Below are positions 43,019 to 50,321 of a stretch of 53,707 bases of DNA, piece by piece; within the stretch, counting starts at the first letter, position 1; the number at the start of each line of letters is the position of its first letter. A model generated the notes under the pieces. The model saw nothing but the letters and a program-made list of their open reading frames with translations, was not told the DNA's origin and made no database searches. Source of the DNA: CAYJAZ01 sp964371865 (GTDB lineage: Bacteria > Desulfobacterota > Desulfovibrionia > Desulfovibrionales > Desulfovibrionaceae); assembly GCA_964371865.1 (NCBI GenBank), contig CAYJOR010000014.1, positions 1 through 53,707 of the forward strand. The letters run 5' to 3'. The translations under genes and the position numbers were made by a program.

Positions 43019-43594
43019 CTAAAGTTTGGCAAGAATATTTTGAGAAGCAGAATTTTTTTGTACATAATGAATATTGTTCTCACGCCAGTAACCAGTTTTA
43101 GTTGAATCAGTAGGTACAATTTCTATTGTGTCGTCCGGATACCCGAAAGCAAGGATTAAGTAAGAATCAAGATTTGATTCTTCAATAATAGGAAAAGAAT
43201 CAGCAAGTTTTACTTTGTTAAAAGCACCAATCATACAAGTCCCGATGTTTTTTTCAGCTGCTGCAAGCTGTATTGTTTGAGCGATTATTCCAATGTCCAT
43301 TGTTTGAAATAAGCCAATATCTTTTTGAGAACAAAGAATAATATATGCTGTTGGGTGCATGTTTGAGAATTCTTTTCTAGCTTCGTAGTTTAATCCGGAA
43401 AGATTTATAACTTCATCAACAACTTGAACATTTTCTTTTGTGTTAACAAGTATATAGCGAGTTGGCTGTTGATTTCTGGCTGAGGGGCAATGTGAGGCAA
43501 TTTCAATGAAGTTATTAAGTATTTCATCAGATATTTTTTCTGATGTAAAACGTCTGTATGTACGAGCTTTTGAAACAAGATTCTTTAATTCCAT
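43019..43594 (-). CDS. nitroreductase-family flavoprotein
   Basis: This 191-residue protein is an FMN-binding nitroreductase. Family marks are KARTYRRFTSEKISDEIL near the start, the FMN-contact SHCPSARNQQPTRYILVN, and GIIAQTIQLAAAEKNIGTCMIGAFN with YLILAFGYPDD. Members reduce nitro groups, quinones or flavins with NAD(P)H; the natural substrate here is unknown. The gene is monocistronic, with a terminator just past its stop codon and 119 bases separating it from the amidohydrolase gene. Confidence 0.85.
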   Translation of the reverse strand: MELKNLVSKARTYRRFTSEKISDEILNNFIEIASHCPSARNQQPTRYILVNTKENVQVVDEVINLSGLNYEARKEFSNMHPTAYIILCSQKDIGLFQTMDIGIIAQTIQLAAAEKNIGTCMIGAFNKVKLADSFPIIEESNLDSYLILAFGYPDDTIEIVPTDSTKTGYWRENNIHYVQKNSASQNILAKL

Positions 43595-43713
43595 TTCTAA
43601 TCTCCTTATAATAAAGTATTTTAGAGTATATTTATGAGTTAAACTATTTCTATAAAATAGGCAAGAGCATACTTATTCAGACTATTCTCAGATTTTAAAA
43701 ATTTTGATAATCT

Positions 43714-44508
43714 CTATAAATTGAGTAATTTTTTTGCATTAGTACCTAAAATCATAGATTTTTCATTCTCAGAGAGCGGTGTTTTTCTAAGCGATTCCAT
43801 TTCTTCAAGAGCTTTACTCCAAGGAGCATCTGATGCAAAAAGAATTTTATCAGTACCATGTTTTTCAACAATTTTAGTAAATTGTTCAGTTGTGAAGTGA
43901 TTAAATCCCATGCAAGTATCTAGATATAATGGCTTGCCTGCAAGATGTTCATAGACTTCATCCCATTCACGATATCCACCTAGGTGAGCAACTACGATTT
44001 TTTCATTTGGAAAAATATCAGCTAGCTGTGCAAACTGTTTAGGCGAACTTTTATATGGCGGTGGCATACCATCATCTTCACCAGCATGAAATAACAGGAT
44101 AAGCCCTTTAGAAAGTGCATATTCGTATGCTTTAAGCATTTTTAAGTCAAGAAGATGAAAATCTTGATATTCTGTGTGTAGTTTTATACCTTTCAAGCCA
44201 AGGCTTAGAATATAGTTAATATCACTTTTAAAGTCATCTGTATGCGGATAAAAAGAGCCGAAAGGAATGATTTTAGGAGATTCTATATTTGCAGCCCATT
44301 TATTTAGTGTAAGGGTTTGAGATGGTTTAGTTACTATAGGAACGATGACAGAATAATCAATTTTCCAAGCATCCATATTTTGAAGTAAGCCATCAACTGT
44401 TCCGTCATGACAGGCAGAAAGTCTACCGTCACCTTTTTTAAGAAGGATTGATATAGCTTTAGGCGCTAGATAATCGGGGAAAACATGTGTGTGAAAATCA
44501 ATAATCAT
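43714..44508 (-). CDS. amidohydrolase-2 family metal-dependent hydrolase
   Basis: The 264-residue TIM-barrel protein has the metal-binding HTH in IDFHTHVFPDY at its start, the third His in LLFHAGEDDG, a fourth in VVAHLGGYREWDE and the catalytic Asp in ILFASDAPWS. These are the features of the decarboxylase/hydrolase branch (amidohydrolase_2). The substrate is unknown. It starts 2 bases after panF, so it is translated with the pantothenate-type transporter and may act on what that carrier imports; this link is inference only. Confidence 0.82.
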   Translation of the reverse strand: MIIDFHTHVFPDYLAPKAISILLKKGDGRLSACHDGTVDGLLQNMDAWKIDYSVIVPIVTKPSQTLTLNKWAANIESPKIIPFGSFYPHTDDFKSDINYILSLGLKGIKLHTEYQDFHLLDLKMLKAYEYALSKGLILLFHAGEDDGMPPPYKSSPKQFAQLADIFPNEKIVVAHLGGYREWDEVYEHLAGKPLYLDTCMGFNHFTTEQFTKIVEKHGTDKILFASDAPWSKALEEMESLRKTPLSENEKSMILGTNAKKLLNL

Positions 44509-44510
44509 AA

Positions 44511-45962
44511 TTAATTGTCTTGTTTAGCAGTTAAAATGACTGCAAGATAGAAGGTGATGCCTGCAATTATAAGAGAAGGCACAATTGCATTTATCTTATA
44601 AGGAAGTACAGGATTGAGTATGAAAAAAACGTATGATGCTAAACCGCAAATCATAGAAGTTATAGCTCCATTTGCATTTGCTTTTTTCCAGTAAAGACCG
44701 AATATAAAAGGAAATAAGAAAACAGCTTCAAGTCCACCAAAGGCAAAAAGGTTAATCCATACCAGTAAATCAGGTGGATTTAAGGCGGCTAAAAACACAC
44801 AAACTCCAAGTACTATAGTAACAATAAATGATGAGAAACGTATTTTTTTCTCTTGCATTTGTGCGATATCATCTTTTAGTACAAAGTGTATGTATAAATC
44901 CTTAATAATAGCTGCTGAAGCTAGTAAAAGCATGGTATCAACTGTTGACATTATTGCTGCCATTGGGCCTGCTATAAAAACACCTGCCCAAAAAGGTGAG
45001 AAAAGTTCAAGTGTTAGAGTAGGAATAATTAAATCTCCACTTTTAAGATTGGGAAATATCACACGTCCAAATGCTCCACACAAATGAAGAGAAAGCAAAA
45101 GAAAACCAATTACTATCGTACCAATGAGCATAGCTTGTTGTAATGATTTAGTATCTTTAAAGGCTAAACACTTTTGCACTGTTTGAGGTAAACCAAGAAT
45201 TCCAAGTCCTACAAGAACCCAAAATGACATCATCATAGGAATAGGAACGGCATTATTAGGTCCATAAGGGCTTATTAATCCAGGATTTATTTCTCTCAGT
45301 GAGACAACAGCGTTTTCTACACCACCAGTTGCTTGTAATACAACGAATAGTAAGGCAAAGGCTGCAATCATCATCACTATTCCTTGAAGTGTATCTGTAA
45401 TGGCAACTGCTCTAAAACCACCTATTGATGTATAAATTATTACAGTTAGCGCAAAAATCATAAGTCCGGTTTCGTAGCTGTAGCCTGTAACTGATTGAAA
45501 AAGTCTTGCTCCACCTATAAACTGTGCAAGCATGGCTGCCATAAAGAAAATAACTAACGATAACGAAGCAATAAGTACAACAGCTGAAGAATTATATCTT
45601 TTATAAAGAAAATCTGTAAGTGTGACGCACTTTAATTCACGAGTGACCTTAGCAAATCTCGAGCCAAGCACACCGAGTGTAAGAAAGGTTGTAGGTACTT
45701 GAATCATAGCCAATAAAACCCAGCTCAAACCGAGAGTATACGCCACTCCAGGCCCTCCAACAAAAGAAGAAGCAGAAGCATATGAAGCGGTTACAGCCAT
45801 AGCAAGTACAAATCCACCAAGTGATCGGCTTCCTAAAAAATATTCTTCTAAAAAGTTTGAAGTGCCAGATAATTGCGCTTCTTTGCTTGCTTTTCTAGAA
45901 TAAAAAGCAATAAATAAAGATATACATAAATATACTATTATAGGAAGTAAAACATCATTCAT
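44511..45962 (-). CDS. panF: sodium/pantothenate symporter PanF (SSS family)
   Basis: This 483-residue sodium:solute symporter has about twelve to thirteen membrane spans. Family stretches include FVLAMAVTASYASASSFVGGPG near residue 60 and the sodium-solute signature around GGFRAVAITDTLQGIVMM. E. coli PanF (483 residues) is the same length, and the small YhdT protein encoded immediately upstream is also the partner found next to panF in E. coli. That context is the main reason for calling pantothenate. The ATG overlaps the yhdT stop by one base (TAATG). Confidence 0.87.
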   Translation of the reverse strand: MNDVLLPIIVYLCISLFIAFYSRKASKEAQLSGTSNFLEEYFLGSRSLGGFVLAMAVTASYASASSFVGGPGVAYTLGLSWVLLAMIQVPTTFLTLGVLGSRFAKVTRELKCVTLTDFLYKRYNSSAVVLIASLSLVIFFMAAMLAQFIGGARLFQSVTGYSYETGLMIFALTVIIYTSIGGFRAVAITDTLQGIVMMIAAFALLFVVLQATGGVENAVVSLREINPGLISPYGPNNAVPIPMMMSFWVLVGLGILGLPQTVQKCLAFKDTKSLQQAMLIGTIVIGFLLLSLHLCGAFGRVIFPNLKSGDLIIPTLTLELFSPFWAGVFIAGPMAAIMSTVDTMLLLASAAIIKDLYIHFVLKDDIAQMQEKKIRFSSFIVTIVLGVCVFLAALNPPDLLVWINLFAFGGLEAVFLFPFIFGLYWKKANANGAITSMICGLASYVFFILNPVLPYKINAIVPSLIIAGITFYLAVILTAKQDN

Positions 45963-46204
45963 TATTCAGTCTCATCGTTTTTAGAGAATATTTTAAGTAT
46001 TAACACGTATACAGCAACACAACAGAGAGGGTATGCTATAATACATGAAAAGAAGAACCATGCAGGAAAACCAAAAATTAAAGTATAATCATTAGGATCG
46101 CCACTGCCTAAGAAGTAAGCAAAGCACACAGACCATGAAAAATACATACTATAAAGTAGAAGGGTGTATTTTGCTTCTTTTTTGGATTTGCTCGGTTTGT
46201 TCAT
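45962..46204 (-). CDS. yhdT: YhdT-family small membrane protein
   Basis: The product has about 80 residues with two membrane spans (YTLLLYSMYFSWSVCFAYFLG and FGFPAWFFFSCIIAYPLCCVAVYVLIL). The GDPNDYTLIFGFPAWFF centre is the mark of the YhdT (DUF997) family. It probably assists PanF, to which it is translationally coupled. I start at the ATG at 46202-46204, with AAGAGGT 7 bases upstream; a TTG six codons earlier overlaps that site. A perfect inverted repeat at 46262-46283 lies in its leader or promoter. Confidence 0.85.
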   Translation of the reverse strand: MNKPSKSKKEAKYTLLLYSMYFSWSVCFAYFLGSGDPNDYTLIFGFPAWFFFSCIIAYPLCCVAVYVLILKIFSKNDETE

Positions 46205-46261
46205 TGTAAATACCTCTTGCAAGAGAATTACTTTTTTTTATTTTTAAATCAACCAGAATTT

Positions 46262-46283
46262 ATTGATTGTGTAAACAATCAAT
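46262..46283. promoter_or_regulatory. operator candidate upstream of yhdT-panF
   Basis: ATTGATTGT and ACAATCAAT form a perfect 9-bp inverted repeat with a 4-base spacer (GTAA). It lies 58-79 bases before the yhdT ATG, where a repressor or activator of the run would bind. The factor is unknown. Confidence 0.5.
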
Positions 46284-46367
46284 TTAATTAATAAAACTTA
46301 CCTCGATTAAAGTCAAATTAATTCTTCATAAATTTCGTGAGCTAACCTACTTATATTGATAAGCAAG

Positions 46368-46588
46368 TAGGGGATATTTCTAAATTAATTCTTTTGATTT
46401 TATATAGTTGCATGAAGTTAAGCGAGGTACTTTAAGAAAAAATAGCATTTAGCTACTGATTTATTAACAAACGACTACATCGAAGTAATTTTTTATTCAA
46501 GTCTCATATGTTTTGATATTCTTCTTTTATAAAAAAACATTTTTCCTTGTCAAAAATATAAAATCTAATAATTTAAAAACACACCTTA
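46368..46588 (+). repeat. MITE-like repeat, full copy A
   Basis: The element is about 221 bp with TA at both flanks. Ends are GGGGATATTTCTAAATTAAT and TAATTTAAAAACACACCT. It aligns with the reverse complement of copy B (33950-34171) over its full length, for example TAATTTTTTATTCAAG and AACATTTTTCCTTGTC. Its right end overlaps the last codons of the glycosyltransferase gene. The remainder of 46205-46572 contains the yhdT operator candidate and no gene. Confidence 0.75.
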
Positions 46589-48258
46589 ATCATAGTTTCA
46601 ACTCTATGTTTATAAAGATGAGAAGAAATTATTTCGTTTTTGATGTATTTTTTTAAATTATTATAGTGACTTGTATTTAAACTGAGAACTTTCATTTTCA
46701 TCTGCAGTTCATCTGGAGTTGCTACTGTAATTGATTCTTGATGTTCATTTGAGAAAATTTCAAGCCCTTTAGTAGGAGCAGAAAATAAAAATCCATCTGA
46801 AAGCCAAACGTCAAAATGTCTTTGCGTTAGGGCGTTAGGCATAAGCATTGATGGAATATTGAGCGTAAAATTAGCTCGATTATAATAGCTTGGGAGCGTG
46901 GTATAATAGTCAATAGGTGGAAGAAGTTTTGGCTTGTTTAGTAAATCATTCCAACCTTTATCGCCAATAATTGTGAGATTTTTAGATAGTTTATCTAGCC
47001 AAAATACTTTATTAAATAAATCTAGCTCGCTCGCAAAGTAAGAAATTTTTCTAAAATCGTGCGAACCCCAGAGTCTAATGTTTTCATATTGCTTTAGTTC
47101 GTTATATATTGTGTGAAAATTAATGTTAGCTATAGACTTTTTTGAGATATAAGAAGTCAATATTTCTGACTTTTTACTCTCAATAAAATTTGATGTTTTG
47201 TCTACAGCATTAAAAAACGAAGATTTATCTGTAAAAGCTGAGTGCCCTATAAAAAGTAACTCAATGTTGTCGATACTTTTTGCTAATTTTTCAGAAACGT
47301 GAGTTGTTTGTGAACCAGCTAGAGGTAGGTAATAAACATATTTTGCGCCAAGTTCTCTGAGTTGTGGAATAAATGAACTGTCACTCACAAAAATGTGACA
47401 CTCCTTCCACCAATCACTTTTAAAGGCTGATAATATGTTCCATACGTTATCTACAATCCATAAAGCTAAAGGTATTTTCAAATGTTCTAATAAAGCAAAA
47501 GTACGTCCATTTGAATCTAGAAATCTACCATTAATTGATATGAAGAAGTCAGGTTTTTCAAGTTGAATAGTTTCTTTAATATTATAGTAGGATAGTTCAT
47601 TTATCTGTAAAATTGACAATGGGTTAGCAGTAGAAGTTCTTGCTTGATGCTTTAAGCAAGTGTAGCCGCATTCCTCTAAAGCATCTTGAACTTCTCGATG
47701 CATTAAATCATTTTCAAATGATGCAAAGAATACCTTTTTACGAGCAGAACTATTTGTGTTATTGGAATATTTCTTTGATATATCAAGATAGTTTTGCATA
47801 GAGCTTACTAAAAGATCTTCAATTTTTAATAGTAATCTATTCCAGTATGAGGGAAAAAGAGATAAATTTTGCTTGTAAATATAAATAGCTAGTTCTGAGA
47901 GGTTTTCTTGATTTTGTAAAAAAATAAGAAGCTCATTTTCTGTAAGATACTGAGCTTTCTCTATGTGGCTAACTTCAACATTACCTTCTTCACATGCTTG
48001 AGTAAAGAGGGGATATTCATACACATAGATTTCTTCATTATCGCTTAAAATATTTAGGGTGTCATCAGCTGCATTGTAACCAAGACCGAGAAAGAGAATT
48101 TTTTTAGGCTTCTTTTCTAGCTGTTCATTTTTAGTAGAATATGGATTAAAGTTGAGCGGATTTAGATAGAGAAATGAAAACAAGCCGCGAGCTAAAGTTT
48201 TTTGCGTTCCGTGCTGGTCTGCAATTTTTTTAGCGTTGCGGCTTGTAAATGTACTCAT
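46573..48258 (-). CDS. CgeB-like glycosyltransferase with C-terminus supplied by a repeat
   Basis: The 561-residue protein resembles CgeB/DUF3880-type glycosyltransferases. Residues of about 45-150 are a Rossmann-like start (KKILFLGLGYNAADDTL). A second begins near 173 (KKVFFASFENDLMHREVQDALEECGY), with IPLALWIVDNVWNILSAF. The C-terminal GT-B half contains ANFTLNIPSMLMPNALTQRHFDVWLSDGFLFSAPTKGLEIF, a typical sugar-nucleotide site. Similar proteins in Desulfovibrio relatives may glycosylate flagellin or surface sugars; that is inference. The last five codons and the stop lie in the end of the repeat at 46368-46588, so the native C-terminus may have been trimmed. AAGGA is 7 bases before the ATG. 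Confidence 0.72.
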   Translation of the reverse strand: MSTFTSRNAKKIADQHGTQKTLARGLFSFLYLNPLNFNPYSTKNEQLEKKPKKILFLGLGYNAADDTLNILSDNEEIYVYEYPLFTQACEEGNVEVSHIEKAQYLTENELLIFLQNQENLSELAIYIYKQNLSLFPSYWNRLLLKIEDLLVSSMQNYLDISKKYSNNTNSSARKKVFFASFENDLMHREVQDALEECGYTCLKHQARTSTANPLSILQINELSYYNIKETIQLEKPDFFISINGRFLDSNGRTFALLEHLKIPLALWIVDNVWNILSAFKSDWWKECHIFVSDSSFIPQLRELGAKYVYYLPLAGSQTTHVSEKLAKSIDNIELLFIGHSAFTDKSSFFNAVDKTSNFIESKKSEILTSYISKKSIANINFHTIYNELKQYENIRLWGSHDFRKISYFASELDLFNKVFWLDKLSKNLTIIGDKGWNDLLNKPKLLPPIDYYTTLPSYYNRANFTLNIPSMLMPNALTQRHFDVWLSDGFLFSAPTKGLEIFSNEHQESITVATPDELQMKMKVLSLNTSHYNNLKKYIKNEIISSHLYKHRVETMIKVCF

Positions 48259-48290
48259 TAAGAAATCCTTAACGTGTGATAAAGTTCAAG

Positions 48291-48617
48291 TTATTTTACC
48301 TTTTCAGGTGGACGCCTATCATCAATATCAGGGAAGAAGCTTGGGTCGTCTTTGAAATCATCTTTTACGAAAAGCAAGCAATAGCAAGCACCAAACTCAT
48401 CGAGGTCTTCTTTGCAATACACGCATGGACAAATGATATCTTCATCATCTTCCATGTTTCCAGTTGCTAGTCTACAAGGGCAAGCAAGGTTATTGTATTT
48501 TTCATGATTAGCCAGAAGACTATCAATTGTTCTTAGTCTGTGCTCTTCATCTGCGTGGAGATAGAAACCATCTTTTTCAAATGTTTTAAGATAATTATGA
48601 AGTTCGTTCTGGTTCAT
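48291..48617 (-). CDS. ferredoxin-thioredoxin reductase-like catalytic subunit
   Basis: The 108-residue protein has the Cys pattern of the FTR catalytic chain: Cys46-Pro-Cys48, Cys63-Pro-Cys65 with an extra Cys68, and Cys78-Tyr-Cys80. These would hold a 4Fe-4S cluster next to a redox disulfide and pass electrons from ferredoxin to a thioredoxin-type partner. In plant FTR the last motif is CHC; here Tyr replaces the His. The variable chain of plant FTR is absent, as is usual outside phototrophs. The ATG lies inside the end of the glutaredoxin-like gene (overlap 23 bases), pointing to that protein as partner. Confidence 0.85.
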   Translation of the reverse strand: MNQNELHNYLKTFEKDGFYLHADEEHRLRTIDSLLANHEKYNNLACPCRLATGNMEDDEDIICPCVYCKEDLDEFGACYCLLFVKDDFKDDPSFFPDIDDRRPPEKVK

Positions 48618-49062
48618 TTTTTATAGCCTCTCTCAATAAGTGTTCACGAAAACCTACGACTGTTTTGCCTGAAGGCATAATAAATGTTGGAAAAGAACCT
48701 TTTTCGTTGAATTCTTTTAGAACTCGCATAATTTCTTTTCTAATATCGCCACTGAAAAGGTCAACATGTATGAGTTTAAACGCAATTTGGTTTTCTTTTA
48801 GAAATTTTTGTGTTCGTATACAATGTTGACATGTAACTAGTGCATAGAGAACAGGTAGATTTTGGCCTGTTGGATCTGTAGCTATCTTATATTGTTCGCG
48901 TAAATTTTCCGGCAAGTCATCAATATTGATTTCTACTTTTTTTTCTGGTTCTACTACTTCGGGTTTAGCCAAAGGTTTTTTACTTTTTTTATAAATAAAA
49001 ATTATAAGTAAAACGACTACAGCCAAAGATATAATAATTGTTGCTGGCAAGTTATACTCCAT
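48595..49062 (-). CDS. membrane-anchored glutaredoxin/thioredoxin-fold protein
   Basis: The 155-residue protein starts with a single membrane span (LPATIIISLAVVVLLIIFIY) followed by KKSKK, which by the positive-inside rule leaves the rest in the cytoplasm. After a linker (about 30-65) a thioredoxin fold carries the redox motif CQHC in ALVTCQHCIRTQKFL and the cis-proline loop GSFPTFIMPSG. This is close to glutaredoxin-type proteins. It overlaps the FTR-like gene by 23 bases, suggesting ferredoxin-driven reduction of this protein at the membrane. Its ribosome site lies in the hairpin at 49071-49102. Confidence 0.8.
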   Translation of the reverse strand: MEYNLPATIIISLAVVVLLIIFIYKKSKKPLAKPEVVEPEKKVEINIDDLPENLREQYKIATDPTGQNLPVLYALVTCQHCIRTQKFLKENQIAFKLIHVDLFSGDIRKEIMRVLKEFNEKGSFPTFIMPSGKTVVGFREHLLREAIKNEPERTS

Positions 49063-49070
49063 AACAAAAC

Positions 49071-49102
49071 ACTCTCCCCCAAATGAGGTTTTGAGGGAGA
49101 GT
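49071..49102 (-). terminator. hairpin between the stress protein gene and the glutaredoxin-like gene
   Basis: On the minus strand ACTCTCCC and GGGAGAGT form a perfect 8-bp stem with a 16-base loop, followed by GTTTTGTT. It can end transcripts of the stress protein gene. The downstream arm includes the GGGGAGAG ribosome site of the next gene, so folding would also hide that site. Confidence 0.6.
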
Positions 49103-49109
49103 AATATTT

Positions 49110-49577
49110 TTAGTCTTCAGGTGTACATTCCATGTCAAGGTCATTAGGGACGACCATAACAGGGATACGTGTTTTTCCAATAACACTTTGAGAAGCTCTT
49201 GAGTTGAAGAAGTTGAAGAATCCTTTGGTTGACATACTACCCATAATGATAACATCAGCACAAAGTTTATCAGCTAAAATAAGAAGTTCGTTTGCCGGAT
49301 TACCAACAGTTACAAAACCTTCGCAATCAAGGCCTTCAAAATTTTCAGTGATAAATTTATCGAGGAACTTTTTTGCGCCTTCTTCTGCTTGATCAAATAC
49401 ACCTTTTGCTACTTCAGTATCTGAAACAAAGCTACGGAGGTGATCCATAGAAGGTAGTGAGTGCACTACAAAGATTTTAGCGTCATTTTGTTTAGCAAGT
49501 TCACGAGTATAGTATACAATATCTTCGCTGTGTTCGATAAGGCTGATTGAGCAAATAATGTTTTTGAAAGTTGACAT
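49110..49577 (-). CDS. universal stress protein UspA family
   Basis: The 155-residue protein has the single-domain Usp fold: IICSISLIEHSEDIVYYTRELAKQNDAKIFVVHSLP at the start, LADKLCADVIIMGSMSTKG, and the closing SVIGKTRIPVMVVPND. The GSMSTKG and RASQSVIG parts only loosely match the ATP-binding pattern G-x2-G-x9-G-S/T, so nucleotide binding is uncertain. AAAGGAG is well placed before the ATG, and a promoter candidate lies at 49634-49662. Role in stress survival is by family only. Confidence 0.87.
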   Translation of the reverse strand: MSTFKNIICSISLIEHSEDIVYYTRELAKQNDAKIFVVHSLPSMDHLRSFVSDTEVAKGVFDQAEEGAKKFLDKFITENFEGLDCEGFVTVGNPANELLILADKLCADVIIMGSMSTKGFFNFFNSRASQSVIGKTRIPVMVVPNDLDMECTPED

Positions 49578-49633
49578 ACAATTCTCCTTTAATGTTTAAC
49601 TGAATATCTTACCGTAGTAATTTTCATATATTT

Positions 49634-49662
49634 AATCTACTATAAAGTTCTAAAATATGCAA
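49634..49662 (-). promoter_or_regulatory. candidate promoter of the universal stress protein gene
   Basis: On the minus strand TTGCAT (49657-49662) and TAGATT (49634-49639) are 17 bases apart, about 57 bases before the start codon. Most of the rest of 49578-49858 is A+T-rich with no gene visible. Confidence 0.4.
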
Positions 49663-49858
49663 GTTGTTTAGTGATTATTTTAACTTGGTTTTGTTTTTGA
49701 AGTAAATTATTATATTTATTTATGATATTAGAAATATTGTTTATGATAAATAAGTATCAAAAATAGATAGAACAATATAAAAAACAAAATTAAAATTACT
49801 TTAAGTAAAAAAATCAATCCAAAAACTATAATATTTTGAAGAAGATAGGGTTTACCAT

Positions 49859-50299
49859 TTATAAGTCAAATTGAGCTAAGAGGCTGTCAATATTAACCTG
49901 ACCGTTAGAAGAGTCAGGGCCTTTTAGTTGTTTACCCGGTAGCATTATTTTTTTATCAATATCGCTAATTGCATTTTCAAAGTGCTTTAGGTTTGTGAGG
50001 AGTTTTTTAATTCTCTGCCCATTCAAATCTTGGAAAGAAAGCAATGAGATAACTTCAGATAAATCTTCACCGATTCCTACCTCATTATCGCGGAGCATTT
50101 GCAGTTCTTCAGCTGTGAGTGAATCTTTTTTAAATAGCTCTTTTCTTTCTTCATGTAGTTCTATATGACGTTCTACGTAGTCAAGAACTGATAAAGTTGC
50201 ATTTTCTGATTGTGTAAGAATAGAATTTAGATAGTTATAACTTTCAACGATGAGCTGTCTAAGGGTGATGAATTCACCGTCTGCTTGATCTGACTGCAT
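49859..50299 (-). CDS. CheZ-like CheY-phosphate phosphatase
   Basis: The 146-residue, mostly helical protein contains LLSFQDLNGQRIKKLL. Asp91 and Gln95 match the catalytic Asp and Gln of CheZ (QDLTGQ motif). The C-terminus VNIDSLLAQFDL resembles the CheY-docking peptide at the end of CheZ, joined by a flexible linker (about 122-134). E. coli CheZ is 214 residues; this is a short form. It should remove phosphate from CheY, a copy of which is at 11430-11810. It is the last gene after asnS and trkA, 22 bases past trkA, an unusual context for a taxis gene. Confidence 0.78.
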   Translation of the reverse strand: MQSDQADGEFITLRQLIVESYNYLNSILTQSENATLSVLDYVERHIELHEERKELFKKDSLTAEELQMLRDNEVGIGEDLSEVISLLSFQDLNGQRIKKLLTNLKHFENAISDIDKKIMLPGKQLKGPDSSNGQVNIDSLLAQFDL

Positions 50300-50321
50300 T
50301 ATAGTCTCCTTCTTTTGAGGA

